Positions 20,867 through 29,939 of a stretch of 35,991 nt of DNA are shown here, piece by piece (position 1 is the first letter of the stretch; the number at the start of each line of letters is the position of its first letter). The stretch is from Candidatus Contendibacter sp. (GTDB taxonomy: Bacteria; Pseudomonadota; Gammaproteobacteria; Competibacterales; Competibacteraceae). A program made the position numbers and the translations under genes. The DNA is taken from positions 1-35,991 of the forward strand of contig WBUJ01000022.1 of assembly GCA_008933795.1 (NCBI GenBank), read 5' to 3'. Under the pieces are notes generated by a model, which made no database searches, was not told the origin of the DNA, and saw only the letters and a list, made by a program, of their open reading frames with translations.

Positions 20867-22065
20867 TCCAGCCCGCGCATCTGGTGCTCTGCGGCTGGTA
20901 CCGGCCGGGCACGGGCTTCACGCGCGTGCTGCAAGCCTTGCTACCGTATTTGGTCCGCGAGTACCGCATCACCTGGGTCGGCGTCGGTTACCAGGGCCCG
21001 CCGACCGATCTTGCCTCCGGGGTTCTGTTGCTGCCCACCAACCTGACCGGCGGCGACCTGATGGGCGCCTACGCGCTGCGCTTGAACTGGGACACGCTGG
21101 CCGCCGACGCCATTCTGGTGCTGAACGACTTGTGGTATCTCAAGCACTACTCGCGCGAACTGGCCGCGATCAAGGGCCAAGTACCGATGCTCGGTTATCT
21201 GCCCCTGGATGGACGGCTGGAGCGCGCTGAACTGGTCGACGAGCTGGAGGGTTACAGCACGCTCGTCACCTACACCGAAAGCGCCGCCCGCGATCTGCGC
21301 GCCGCTCTCGCGCAGCGGCAATCTCCGATCGAAGTAGCGGTGGCGGGGCACGGCGTCGATCTGGGCCGCTTTCGTCCACTGTTGCCCATCGAGCGGGCGG
21401 ACTGGATCGCCGCGCGGATGCGGATGGCGCAGGACTATTTCGGGCTCGACCGGCCCAGCTTCGTCGTGCTCAACGCCAGCCGGCCCGACCCGCGCAAGCG
21501 CATCGATCTCACGCTGGCGGCCTTCGCGCGTTTCGCCCAGGGCCGCACCGACGACGTGCGCTTGTGTCTGCACCACGCGATTGCTCACCCGCCGTTCATC
21601 GATGGACTCAAGCAACAGGTCAACGCGCTCGGTATCCAGGATCGGGTGATCTTCTGGCCACCGACGCCGGGTCCGATCGACGACGGGGAACTCAACCGGC
21701 TGTACAACGCCTGCGCGCTTGGCGTCAACACCGCCCTCGGCGAGGGATTCGGATTGGTGAGCTTCGAGCACGCGGCGGTCGGCGTACCGCAGGTGGCGCC
21801 GGATCACGCCGCCATGGCCGAACTTTGGGGCGATGCCGCGATTCGGGTTCCAACCCAACCCTGTTACACGGATTATTCGCCGCTGCGGATGGGCGAGGTT
21901 GACGTCACCGCGGTCGCGCGCGCGCTCGCCGACCTGTGCGACGATCCGATTCGCTATTCCCGCGCGGCGCGCGCGGCGCGCTTGCACGCGAGTTCGCCGG
22001 CCTTCGACTGGCGAATCGTCGGCGAACGTCTGTGCGCACTGCTGCGCGACAGTCGCGGGATCTGA
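20863..22065 (+). CDS. GT4-type glycosyltransferase
   Basis: A 400-residue GT-B fold enzyme of the GT4 type. The N-terminal domain is divergent (LVLCGWYRPGTGFTRVLQ). The C-terminal nucleotide-sugar-binding domain shows FVVLNASRPDPRKRIDLTL, a LYNACALGVNTALGEGFGL segment with the E-x7-E-type EGFGLVSFE, and the FDWRIVGERL tail. Donor and acceptor cannot be told. The start is TTG at 20863, within TTGA, overlapping the stop of the unknown gene upstream, so the gene is translationally coupled. No membrane segment is visible, so it should act in the cytoplasm. The context suggests it glycosylates one of the neighbouring surface proteins before export (inference). Confidence 0.85.
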   Translation: MIQPAHLVLCGWYRPGTGFTRVLQALLPYLVREYRITWVGVGYQGPPTDLASGVLLLPTNLTGGDLMGAYALRLNWDTLAADAILVLNDLWYLKHYSRELAAIKGQVPMLGYLPLDGRLERAELVDELEGYSTLVTYTESAARDLRAALAQRQSPIEVAVAGHGVDLGRFRPLLPIERADWIAARMRMAQDYFGLDRPSFVVLNASRPDPRKRIDLTLAAFARFAQGRTDDVRLCLHHAIAHPPFIDGLKQQVNALGIQDRVIFWPPTPGPIDDGELNRLYNACALGVNTALGEGFGLVSFEHAAVGVPQVAPDHAAMAELWGDAAIRVPTQPCYTDYSPLRMGEVDVTAVARALADLCDDPIRYSRAARAARLHASSPAFDWRIVGERLCALLRDSRGI

Positions 22066-22137
22066 CGCCGCGCATCTTGGCTGAGTACGACAACATCAAC
22101 GGTTTACTCGAACTGGCGAAGGGGTCTTACACGAATC

Positions 22138-22581
22138 ATGAACAGACGCACCTTTCTCCTCACCATGACCCGTTGTGCCGGCGCCGCACTGGGCGGTTGG
22201 GCCTCGGTCGGGATAGCCGCCCGTCCGGCCTCCAAGGAGCAGCCACCCGGCCCGAAAAAAGCCTTGCCGCCGCTCGGCGAAAAGTTCAGCTACGACAACT
22301 TCAAGGCCCACATCGGCGAGACGTTCTCCATTTATGGCGGCCCAGGCTTGCGCAAGGTCATCAACCTGAAGCTGGTGGCGGTGGAGGGCCTGCGTCGCGA
22401 TAAAAAGACCGAGCAATTCGCGGCGCGCTTTAGCGGCCCCGCCGACGATCCCCTCCCGAGTGGGGTATACCAATTCCAGCACCTTACCTCCGGCGAGTTT
22501 CAACTGTTGATCGGACCCACCAGCAAAGCTGATGCCAAGGGTCGGTATTACCGGGCCGATTTCAACCTGTTGTTGCCCTGA
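22138..22581 (+). CDS. Tat-exported small protein, DUF6916-like
   Basis: A 147-residue protein with an N-terminal twin-arginine signal (MNRRTFLLTMTRCAGAALGGWA, listed here only to its boundary near residue 22) followed by a Pro/Lys-rich linker. The domain from about residue 48 to 147 runs FSYDNFKAHIGETFSI, then L-LVAVEGLRRDK, FAARFSGPADDPLPSGVYQF and FQLLIGPTS. I take it to be the same domain as the protein encoded at 23077-23370, probably DUF6916; the name is from memory. Export by Tat would place it in the periplasm. The stop overlaps the ATG of the next gene (TGATG arrangement), implying coupling. Confidence 0.75.
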   Translation: MNRRTFLLTMTRCAGAALGGWASVGIAARPASKEQPPGPKKALPPLGEKFSYDNFKAHIGETFSIYGGPGLRKVINLKLVAVEGLRRDKKTEQFAARFSGPADDPLPSGVYQFQHLTSGEFQLLIGPTSKADAKGRYYRADFNLLLP

Positions 22582-23084
22582 TGTTGGTACCGCGACCGGC
22601 TTTGCGGACGATTCGCGCCGAAGACCGCGATTTTCTCCTGCGGGTCTACGCTGGCATCCGCTTGGAGGAACTGGCCCTCACCGGCTGGGACGAGACGCAA
22701 AAACAGGCGTTTCTCGTCCAGCAGTTCGAGGCGCAACACCACCATTACCAAACCCATTATCGGGGGGCACGGTTCGATCTCGTTCTGCTGGGCGACGAAC
22801 CCATCGGCCGGCTGTACGTGGCCCGCTGGCGGGAGGAAATTCGCATCATGGACATCGCGCTGCTGCCCGAACACCGCAATCGGGGCATTGGCGGCGCACT
22901 GTTGCGCGATCTACTGGAAGAAGCCGCCGCCACGAGCCGGCGTCTGACCATTCACGTCGAACGCTACAACCCCGCGCTGCGGCTTTATCGGCGCCTGGGG
23001 TTCGAGCCGGTCGGCGAAACCGGCGTTTATCTCCTGCTCGTGCTGGACCCGCCGACCGACCGACAAGCCGGCCTGCTCAAGTGA
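22581..23084 (+). CDS. GNAT family N-acetyltransferase
   Basis: A 167-residue acetyl-CoA-dependent transferase. The GNAT core is visible: motif A with acetyl-CoA loop IMDIALLPEHRNRGIGGALL (about residues 92-111) and motif B YNPALRLYRRLGFEPVGET near 134-152. The substrate is unknown. Its ATG lies inside the stop of the Tat protein gene, so the two are made together, and its 3' end overlaps the convergent small gene by 8 bases. Being embedded between two related small proteins is unusual for a stray acetyltransferase and hints that it modifies a component of this locus (inference). Confidence 0.9.
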   Translation: MLVPRPALRTIRAEDRDFLLRVYAGIRLEELALTGWDETQKQAFLVQQFEAQHHHYQTHYRGARFDLVLLGDEPIGRLYVARWREEIRIMDIALLPEHRNRGIGGALLRDLLEEAAATSRRLTIHVERYNPALRLYRRLGFEPVGETGVYLLLVLDPPTDRQAGLLK

Positions 23085-23370
23085 AAATCGCCTCGTAACG
23101 CATGGTCTGGCCCTGTGGACCGAGCGGGACCAGAAAAATCTCCAACTCGCCCAGCGACTCGCTCCGCAACGGATAAATGGCTTGCGGCAGCAACGGCGTC
23201 AGCGGGCCGGCGAACAGCAGCGAATAGGGTTGCCGCCGGTAGCCGCCGTCGGCGCCCAGTGGGGTGACGGAGGTCAGTTTTAGGTCGAGTCCGGCCTCTT
23301 GGCCGAGACGAACGCGAAAGTCCTGCCCCAGGCATTCGCGCCAGTGATCCAGGGTGAGAGTGTCCAGCAT
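23077..23370 (-). CDS. Small cytoplasmic DUF6916-like protein
   Basis: A 97-residue protein with no signal peptide, beginning MLDTLTLDHWRECLGQDFRV. It aligns in layout with the exported domain of the 22138 gene: an F-x-IG-x-F-like opening (WRECLGQDFRVRLG), LKLTSVTPLG, a YSLLFAGPLTPLLPQAIYPL block corresponding to FAARFSGPADDPLPSGVYQF, and a C-terminal FLVPLGPQG. AAGGA lies about 10 bases before the ATG at 23370. The frame is open further upstream (to 23805), but that part antisenses galU and is shadow. It is convergent with the acetyltransferase gene, overlapping it by 8 bases. The function is unknown. Confidence 0.75.
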   Translation of the reverse strand: MLDTLTLDHWRECLGQDFRVRLGQEAGLDLKLTSVTPLGADGGYRRQPYSLLFAGPLTPLLPQAIYPLRSESLGELEIFLVPLGPQGQTMRYEAIFT

Positions 23371-23593
23371 CGTTGTTGATCCTTTCGAGCGTGATTGGTA
23401 TTGCATCCTGGTTCTTATAGAAGGCGCGGCGCCAAGCGTCCAATTTCTCTTCTCGGCCGATCGTGGCGGACCCCCCGTTCCCATTACACTCCTTTCCAAT
23501 GGGTTTTCGCTTGTCCGGCCCGGCGCGATGCCGGACAATCCAACACGATTCGTAATCTGACGAGCGACGCACCAACAAGCGAGGTATGCAAGC

Positions 23594-24508
23594 GTGAAAC
23601 GGCAAGTGCGCAAGGCGGTTTTCCCCGTGGCGGGCCTCGGAACGCGGTTCCTGCCGGCCACCAAGGCCAGTCCCAAGGAAATGCTGCCCATCGTCGATAA
23701 GCCCCTGATCCAGTACGCGGTCGAGGAAGCGGTGGCGGCTGGCGTGGATACCCTGGTGTTCATCATTGGCCGCACCAAGAACGCCATCGCTGACCACTTC
23801 GACAAGGCCTACGAACTGGAAGTGGAACTGGAGACGCGCGGCAAGACCGACCTGCTCCAGGTGGTGCGTGGCATCGTCCCGTCCGGGGTGGAATGCGTCT
23901 ACGTGCGACAGGCCGAGGCGCTGGGTTTGGGCCATGCGGTGTTGTGCGCCCGGCCGGTGGTCAGCGACGAACCGTTCGCGGTGATCCTGGCCGACGACCT
24001 GATCGAGGAGGACGCCAAGGAAGGTGGCGCGCTGAGCCAGATGGCCCGCCTGTTCAACAAATACCAATGTTCGATTCTGGGCGTGGAGCGAGTGCCCAAG
24101 GAGGAGACTCACAAGTACGGCATCGTCCACCCGCTGCCGTTCGCCAACCGCATCAGCAACGTCGACGATATCGTCGAAAAACCGAAACCGGAAAATGCTC
24201 CCTCCAATCTGGCGGTGGTGGGCCGTTACATCCTGACCCCGCGCATCTTCGACTTGCTGCAAACCATTCCTCGCGGGGCGGGCAACGAAATCCAACTGAC
24301 CGACGGCATCGCCGCCCTGCTGAACGAGGAACAGGTGCTGGCCTACGAATTCTCGGGCCGACGCCACGATTGCGGCAGCAAGCTGGGCTATCTGGTCGCG
24401 ACCGTGGAATATGGCGTGCGCCATCCCGAACTGGGCCAACAATTCCAGACGTATCTGCGAGCGAACGCTCATCGGCTCGACGAATTTGCGCCGGCTGCCG
24501 ACGCTTGA
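23594..24508 (+). CDS. galU: UTP-glucose-1-phosphate uridylyltransferase
   Basis: GalU makes UDP-glucose from UTP and glucose-1-phosphate, the donor for many surface glycans. The 304-residue product shows the nucleotidyltransferase signature [20 protein letters not shown], with [19 protein letters not shown] following, then GLGHAVLCA, the metal-binding LADD segment, [19 protein letters not shown] and NEIQLTDGI. The start is GTG at 23594 with GAGG nine bases upstream. It opens after a 220-base gap that probably contains its promoter. Together with algC (about 17 kb away) it could supply sugar nucleotides to the GT4 and GtrII-like enzymes in this window, but that link is inferred. Confidence 0.97.
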   Translation: MKRQVRKAVFPVAGLGTRFLPATKASPKEMLPIVDKPLIQYAVEEAVAAGVDTLVFIIGRTKNAIADHFDKAYELEVELETRGKTDLLQVVRGIVPSGVECVYVRQAEALGLGHAVLCARPVVSDEPFAVILADDLIEEDAKEGGALSQMARLFNKYQCSILGVERVPKEETHKYGIVHPLPFANRISNVDDIVEKPKPENAPSNLAVVGRYILTPRIFDLLQTIPRGAGNEIQLTDGIAALLNEEQVLAYEFSGRRHDCGSKLGYLVATVEYGVRHPELGQQFQTYLRANAHRLDEFAPAADA

Positions 24509-24583
24509 AGGCGCCATGGTTCCAAACCAGGACATCGGGCCAAATCCGATAACGACCGCCAGTCGCGTGCGAGGATAGCGAGC

Positions 24584-25864
24584 ATGTCGCAAGGTTTGTT
24601 GGTGATCAATGCTGGCTCGTCCAGCATCAAATTCTCGGTGTTCGCCCTGCCGGCGGACGGCGGCGAACTGACGCTGGTCTGTCGCGGCATGCAGGAAAAC
24701 ATCGGCGAGGATGATCCGCATTTCAAAGCAGTCGATCATGCCGGTCAAGTATTGGTAGATGTCAAGCCGACGCCGCCTGATGGTCGTTACGGCAAACTAG
24801 GGCCAGAGCCTCGCCGCCGGGCGTCCGATCCGCCTTCGCCGCTGCCCCCCACCCCAGCTCCCACGGCGATTTACGATCATCGGGCGGCGCTGCGCGATCT
24901 GCTGGCCTGGTTGCGGGAATCGCCGGATTTGCCCGACGTGATCGCGGTCGGGCACCGGGTCGTGCATGGCGCCGAGGAGTACAGCGACCCGCAACGGTTG
25001 ACGCCGGAGATTGTGGCCCGCCTGGAGCGTTTCGTTCCGCTGGCGCCGCTGCACCAGCCGCACAACCTGGCCGGCATCCGCGCCCTGCTCGCGGTGCAAC
25101 CCGACCTCCCGCAGGTAGCCTGTTTCGATACCGCGTTCCACCACGGCCAGCCGGAATTGGCGAAGCTGTTCGCTCTCCCCTACGCCTACCGCGCCGAGGG
25201 AGTGCGGCGCTACGGGTTCCATGGCCTGTCCTACGAATACATCGCCGGGGCGCTGGCGGAGGCGATGGGGACGCCGGCCACCGGTCGGGTGGTGGTGGCC
25301 CACCTCGGCAACGGCGCCAGCATGTGCGCCATGCGGGACGGCCAAAGCGTGGCCAGCACCATGGGCTTCACCGCGGTGGAAGGCCTGCCGATGGGCACCC
25401 GCAGCGGTTCGCTGGACCCCGGCGTGCTGATCTATCTGATCGAGCAGCACGGCATGGGCGCCAAAGACCTCACCAACCTGCTGTACAAGCAATCGGGTTT
25501 GTTGGGCCTGTCGGGATTCAGTAACGACATGCGCGATCTGCTGGCCAGTCCCGATCCCAACGCGAAGCTGGCGGTGGATTACTTCTGCTACCGCATCGCC
25601 CGCGAACTCGGTTCGCTGGCGGCGGCGCTGGGGGGATTGGACGCGCTGGCGTTCACCGGCGGCATCGGCGAACACGCGGCGGCGGTGCGCGAGCGCGCGT
25701 GCGCGCTGTCGGCGTGGCTGGGCATCGAACTGGACGCGACGGCCAACGCCAGCGACAGTCGGCGCATCGACCGCCCTGGCAGCCGGACGGCGGTGTGGGT
25801 GTTGCCCACCAACGAGGAACTGGTCATCGCCCGGCATACTCGGCGGTTGGTGTTGGCGAAGTAG
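24584..25864 (+). CDS. ackA: Acetate kinase with a proline-rich insertion
   Basis: AckA interconverts acetyl phosphate plus ADP and acetate plus ATP. The 426-residue product has the ASKHA signatures LLVINAGSSSIKFSVF at the N-terminus, VGHRVVHGAEEY, the catalytic-region FDTAFHH, RRYGFHGLSYEYI, VVAHLGNGASMCAM and FTGGIGEHAA. Residues about 61-95 are a low-complexity Pro/Arg/Ala insertion (KPTPPDGRYGK...PPSPLPPTPAPT) between the N-terminal beta sheet and the helix beginning DHRAALRDLL. This lengthens the protein relative to the usual approximately 400. No phosphotransacetylase gene is adjacent, although pta usually accompanies ackA. Confidence 0.95.
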   Translation: MSQGLLVINAGSSSIKFSVFALPADGGELTLVCRGMQENIGEDDPHFKAVDHAGQVLVDVKPTPPDGRYGKLGPEPRRRASDPPSPLPPTPAPTAIYDHRAALRDLLAWLRESPDLPDVIAVGHRVVHGAEEYSDPQRLTPEIVARLERFVPLAPLHQPHNLAGIRALLAVQPDLPQVACFDTAFHHGQPELAKLFALPYAYRAEGVRRYGFHGLSYEYIAGALAEAMGTPATGRVVVAHLGNGASMCAMRDGQSVASTMGFTAVEGLPMGTRSGSLDPGVLIYLIEQHGMGAKDLTNLLYKQSGLLGLSGFSNDMRDLLASPDPNAKLAVDYFCYRIARELGSLAAALGGLDALAFTGGIGEHAAAVRERACALSAWLGIELDATANASDSRRIDRPGSRTAVWVLPTNEELVIARHTRRLVLAK

Positions 25865-26176
25865 AGTCCGCTTCCCGCCCGCTTGGCGGGCGGGAAGCCC
25901 TCGACTCGAAGCTCGGCAAGCCACGAGGCCACGCCGGCGATCATCCCGCGCTTTCCCTGGCGGATCCCTGTCCTCCCGTCGGCCCGCTCGCATCAACCCT
26001 CCACATGGCGCGATAACCCCGCGCCGCGCCGGCTTTCGGTTGAACCGCCCCGCCCCCGCCGGTAAACTCATCCGCTTGCTCGACCACCGCCCGTTTTACC
26101 GATCAGTCTCCGTCTCCGAAGCTGGCGCGGATCGCCCGATGCTCTCTCCCGTGACGCAGCCCTTGGGAATGCAACC
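25865..26176. promoter_or_regulatory. ackA-alaC intergenic region
   Basis: This is 312 bases with no convincing gene on either strand. Apart from the hairpin at 25871-25897 it contains no recognisable structure. It presumably holds the alaC-hom promoter, but no hexamers stand out. GGGAA about 8 bases before the TTG at 26177 is a weak ribosome site. Confidence 0.4.
25871..25897. terminator. Strong GC hairpin after ackA
   Basis: A perfect 12-bp stem, CTTCCCGCCCGC (25871-25882) and GCGGGCGGGAAG (25886-25897), with a three-base loop starts 6 bases after the ackA stop. No T run follows, so it could be a 3'-end stabiliser or part of a terminator. Confidence 0.5.
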
Positions 26177-27406
26177 TTGAACGCCGAATTTCAACGCATC
26201 AAACGCTTGCCGCCCTACGTTTTCAACATCGTCAACGACCTGAAGGCCCAGGCGCGCGCCCGCGGCGAGGACATCATCGATTTCGGCATGGGTAATCCCG
26301 ACCAGCCGACCCCGAGGCATATCGTCGACAAACTGGTCGAGGTCGCCCAGCGCGACGACACCCATCGCTATTCGGTGTCGCGCGGCATTCCCCGCCTGCG
26401 TCGGGCCATTTGCCACTGGTACCAGACCCGCTACGCCGTGGATCTCGATTTCGAGTCGGAGGCCATCGTCACCATCGGCTCCAAGGAAGGTCTGGCGCAC
26501 TTGGCGCTGGCGACCATGGGTCCGGGCGACGCCGTGCTGGTCCCCAACCCCGCCTATCCGATCCATCCCTACGGCTTCGTCATTGCCGGCGCCGATGTCC
26601 GCCATGTCCCGTTGATTCCGGGCGTGGACTTCTTTTCCGAACTGGAAAAGGCGATCAAGGATTCCTGGCCGCGCCCCAAGATGCTGGTGCTGAACTTTCC
26701 GGCCAATCCGACCACCCAGTGCGTCGAGCTGGAATTTTTCGAGAAAGTGGTGGCTATCGCCCGCGAGCACGAGATTTGGGTGATTCACGATCTGGCCTAC
26801 GCCGACCTCGTCTTCGACGGCTATGTCGCGCCCTCGATCCTGCAAGTACCGGGCGCCAGGGACATCGCGGTGGAATCCTTCACCCTGTCCAAAAGCTACA
26901 ACATGCCCGGCTGGCGGGTCGGCTTCATGTGCGGCAACCCGACCCTGATCGCGGCCCTGGCGCGGATGAAGTCCTATCTCGACTACGGCATGTTCACCCC
27001 GATCCAGGTCGCCGCCATCGCCGCGCTGGAAGGCCCGCAGGACTGCGTCGCCGAGATTTGCGAGCTGTACCGCAAGCGCCGCGACGTGCTGTGCGACGGC
27101 ATGAACGCGCTGGGCTGGCCGGTCGAAAAACCCAAAGCCACCATGTTCGTCTGGGCGCCGATCCCGGAACCGTACCGGTCGCTCGGCTCGCTGGAGTTTT
27201 GCAAGAAACTGCTGGCCGAGGCCCGGGTGGCGGTGTCACCCGGCATCGGTTTCGGCGAGTATGGCGACGATCACGTCCGTTTCGGCCTGATCGAGAACGA
27301 GCATCGCACCCGGCAGGCGCTGCGCGGCATCCGCGAGATGTTCCGCCGGGACGGCCGGGATCACCACGCGCCACCTTTGGCGCCAGCAGCAGGAGCGGAA
27401 GCATGA
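26177..27406 (+). CDS. alaC: Alanine-forming aminotransferase AlaC
   Basis: A PLP-dependent class I aminotransferase that makes alanine from pyruvate and glutamate. The 409 residues follow E. coli AlaC closely: [16 protein letters not shown] at the N-terminus, [63 protein letters not shown], the PLP-lysine segment [17 protein letters not shown] and [20 protein letters not shown]. The start is TTG at 26177, since no in-frame ATG or GTG is seen between the preceding stop and the conserved region. The stop overlaps the hom start (ATGA), indicating a two-gene operon as in other gammaproteobacteria. Confidence 0.95.
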   Translation: MNAEFQRIKRLPPYVFNIVNDLKAQARARGEDIIDFGMGNPDQPTPRHIVDKLVEVAQRDDTHRYSVSRGIPRLRRAICHWYQTRYAVDLDFESEAIVTIGSKEGLAHLALATMGPGDAVLVPNPAYPIHPYGFVIAGADVRHVPLIPGVDFFSELEKAIKDSWPRPKMLVLNFPANPTTQCVELEFFEKVVAIAREHEIWVIHDLAYADLVFDGYVAPSILQVPGARDIAVESFTLSKSYNMPGWRVGFMCGNPTLIAALARMKSYLDYGMFTPIQVAAIAALEGPQDCVAEICELYRKRRDVLCDGMNALGWPVEKPKATMFVWAPIPEPYRSLGSLEFCKKLLAEARVAVSPGIGFGEYGDDHVRFGLIENEHRTRQALRGIREMFRRDGRDHHAPPLAPAAGAEA

Positions 27407-28725
27407 GCGTCTATCCTCCCGTCAAAGTCGGTTTGCTCGGCCTCGGCACGGTCGGCGGCGGCGTCACCCGGGTATTGGCGCGCAACGCCGGCGAAATCAG
27501 CCGCCGCGCCGGCCGCGAGATCGTCATCACCCACGCCGCCGCCCACAATCTGGACACCACCACGGCAAACATCAGCGGAATAAAACTGACCAGCCAGGCG
27601 CTGGAGGTGGTGGACGATCCCGATGTTTCGATCGTCGTCGAGTTGATGGGGGGTTACGAGCCGGCGCGGACCCTGGCGCTGCGGGCGCTGGCCAACGGCA
27701 AGCATGTGGTGACCGCCAACAAGGCGCTGATCGCCCGACACGGCAACGAAATTTTCACCGCTGCCAGCGCCGCCGGGATGATGGTCGGCTTCGAGGCGGC
27801 GGTCGCCGGCGGCATCCCGATCATCAAGGCCATCCGCGAAGGGCTGGCGGGCAACCGCATCGAATGGGTGGCGGGCATCATCAACGGCACCGCCAACTTC
27901 ATCCTGAGCGAGATGCGCGGCAAGGGCCGCGATTTTCCGGAGGTGCTGGCCGAGGCGCAGGCGCTGGGCTACGCCGAGGCCGATCCGACCCTCGATATCG
28001 AAGGCATCGACGCCGCTCACAAGCTGACCATCCTGGCCTCCATCGCCTTCGGCATTCCCCTGCAATTCGATAAGGTCTACGTCGAGGGCATCAGCCGTAT
28101 CACCCGCGACGATGTCGCCTACGCTACAAAACTTGGCTACCGGATCAAGCATCTTGGCATCGCCCGTCGCGACGAAAACGGCGTGCAATTGCGCGTTCAC
28201 CCGACTCTGATCCCGCAGCGCCAGTTGCTGGCCAGCGTCAATGGAGTGATGAACGCGGTGCTGGTCAAGGGCGACGCCGTCGGCCAAAGCCTGTTCTACG
28301 GGGCCGGAGCCGGGGCCGAACCGACCGCCTCGGCGGTGGTGGCCGACATTATCGATGTGGTGCGCACCCTGACCGCCGATCCGGAAAACCGGGTGCCACA
28401 CCTGGCTTTCCAGCCCGACGCGCTGTCGGAGTTGCCCGTCCTGTCCATGGACGAGGTCGAGACCGCCTGTTACCTGCGCTTGCAGGCGCTGGATCGTCCC
28501 GGCGTGCTGGCCGACATCACTCGCATCCTTGCCGAGTGTAGTATCAGCATCGAAGCCCTCATGCAAAAAGAAGCGCCGCCCAGCGCCAGCATCGTGCCGA
28601 TCGTCCTGCTGATCAACCGAGTTCGGGAGCAGCGGATGAACGAAGCGATAGCGGCCATCGAGGCGCTGGACAGCATCTGCGCGCCGGTCATGCGCATCCG
28701 GTTGGAATACCTCGAGTCGGACTGA
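27403..28725 (+). CDS. hom: Homoserine dehydrogenase
   Basis: Hom reduces aspartate semialdehyde to homoserine with NAD(P)H, the branch point to threonine and methionine. The 440-residue product has the Rossmann motif [13 protein letters not shown] (about residues 8-20), [10 protein letters not shown], the catalytic core [11 protein letters not shown], the substrate region [14 protein letters not shown] and [15 protein letters not shown], and a C-terminal ACT domain (about 355-440, with [19 protein letters not shown]) for threonine feedback. AGGAG (27391-27395) precedes the ATG, which overlaps the alaC stop. In many relatives thrC follows; here an rpfE-type gene follows at once. Confidence 0.97.
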   Translation: MSVYPPVKVGLLGLGTVGGGVTRVLARNAGEISRRAGREIVITHAAAHNLDTTTANISGIKLTSQALEVVDDPDVSIVVELMGGYEPARTLALRALANGKHVVTANKALIARHGNEIFTAASAAGMMVGFEAAVAGGIPIIKAIREGLAGNRIEWVAGIINGTANFILSEMRGKGRDFPEVLAEAQALGYAEADPTLDIEGIDAAHKLTILASIAFGIPLQFDKVYVEGISRITRDDVAYATKLGYRIKHLGIARRDENGVQLRVHPTLIPQRQLLASVNGVMNAVLVKGDAVGQSLFYGAGAGAEPTASAVVADIIDVVRTLTADPENRVPHLAFQPDALSELPVLSMDEVETACYLRLQALDRPGVLADITRILAECSISIEALMQKEAPPSASIVPIVLLINRVREQRMNEAIAAIEALDSICAPVMRIRLEYLESD

Positions 28726-28746
28726 ATGGGCAGGCGGCGGACTGGC

Positions 28747-29790
28747 ATGGCGACCACCCTGCGCCTGTTCATCCCCGGGTTGCTGGCAACCGGACGATTC
28801 GATCTCGCCGATTCGGCATTTCCCGCGCCAGACGCGCCGGCGTTGCGCTGGCTGCTGGCCCATGCCAACGCTCGCCCGGTTCCGGCCGCCGCGGACGAAA
28901 CGCTGTTCCGGCTGTTCGGCGCGCTGGTTCCCGATGGCGCCGACCTGCCCGTCGCGGCGGTGGCCCGGCTGGCCGATGGCGGCGATCCCGAGGACGGCTG
29001 GTGGCTGCGGGCCGATCCGGTGCATTTGCGTCCCGATCTGCATGGGGTCTTGCTGGCCGATGCCCGGGTGTTGGCCATCGAACCGGTCGAGGCGGCGCTG
29101 CTGGCGGCGGCGTTCGACCAAACTTTCGCCGCCGACGGGCTGCAACTGTATGTCCCCCACCCCGACCGCTGGTATCTGCGCCTGCCGGCCGATCCCGGCC
29201 TCCGCACCTACCCGCTGCTCGACGCCATCGGCCGCGACATCAACCCGCTGCTGCCCCACGGCCCGGCGGGTGGACGCTGGCATGCCCTGCTGACCGAAAT
29301 CCAGATGCTGTTTCATCACCACCCGGTCAACCGGGCGCGCGAAGAGCGCAACCAGCCGTCGATCAACAGCGTCTGGTTCTGGGGCGGCGGAACTTGTCCA
29401 GCCGGCGCTCGCGCGCCTGCAGCCGGCCTGTACGCCAACGATCCGCTGACCCGGGGTCTGGCGCGACTGGCGGGGGCGGCGGTCGGCCCGGTTCCCGAAC
29501 ACGCGAGCGATTGGCTGGACAGCGCGAGTGGGGAACCCGATAGCCTGGTGGTATTGGAAACGACGCGGCATGACCCGGCGGACGACGATCCGGCAAGATG
29601 GGCCGATCACGTCGCGGAAATGGAACGGACTTGGTTCACGTTTTGTCGACGGTGGCTGCAAGCTGGCAAGCTGGCGGCCCTGTATCTCTACCCCGGTAAC
29701 GGGCGGGTTTACGCGCTGACCGGCGCCGCTCGGTGGCGGTTCTGGCGGCGGGTTCGACCCTGGTCGGCCTACGTGGTCCCCCGTCCCTGA
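28747..29790 (+). CDS. rpfE: RpfE-type protein (recJ-associated, phosphoglycerate-mutase-like annotation)
   Basis: The product is 347 residues from the ATG at 28747, or 354 from the ATG at 28726. The inner start is preferred because AGGCGG lies just before it. The family is the uncharacterised group named for Xanthomonas RpfE and often labelled regulatory or phosphoglycerate-mutase-like. Its hallmark is the HHHPVNRAREERNQPSINSV stretch leading into WFWGGG (about residues 196-222). The N-terminus LRLFIPGLL, the DPVHLRPDLHG segment and the C-terminal RFWRRVRPW also fit. The biochemical function is unknown. Its position immediately before recJ is the conserved arrangement in Xanthomonas and relatives and supports the assignment. 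Confidence 0.85.
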   Translation: MATTLRLFIPGLLATGRFDLADSAFPAPDAPALRWLLAHANARPVPAAADETLFRLFGALVPDGADLPVAAVARLADGGDPEDGWWLRADPVHLRPDLHGVLLADARVLAIEPVEAALLAAAFDQTFAADGLQLYVPHPDRWYLRLPADPGLRTYPLLDAIGRDINPLLPHGPAGGRWHALLTEIQMLFHHHPVNRAREERNQPSINSVWFWGGGTCPAGARAPAAGLYANDPLTRGLARLAGAAVGPVPEHASDWLDSASGEPDSLVVLETTRHDPADDDPARWADHVAEMERTWFTFCRRWLQAGKLAALYLYPGNGRVYALTGAARWRFWRRVRPWSAYVVPRP

Positions 29791-29939
29791 TCCTCGGAAA
29801 AATCGCCGTGTTCGAGACCCTGTTGCCATGGCCGATTTCGGGGTTCCACCACCACGGACCCACCGCGAGCGAGGCCGAGCGGCCGTCGATCGCCACCGAG
29901 GGCCACAACCGGGTCGAATCGACCCCGCCCTGAACATTT

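Noticed and set aside
23371..24748. Minus-strand frames antisense to galU that extend the small 23077-23370 gene upstream
   Set aside because: galU is certain on the plus strand. The small gene has its own ATG and ribosome site at 23370, so the extension is shadow.
27361..29937. An 858-codon minus-strand frame under hom and rpfE
   Set aside because: Both overlapping plus-strand genes are well-recognised families. The antisense product is Gln/Arg/Gly-rich without motifs.
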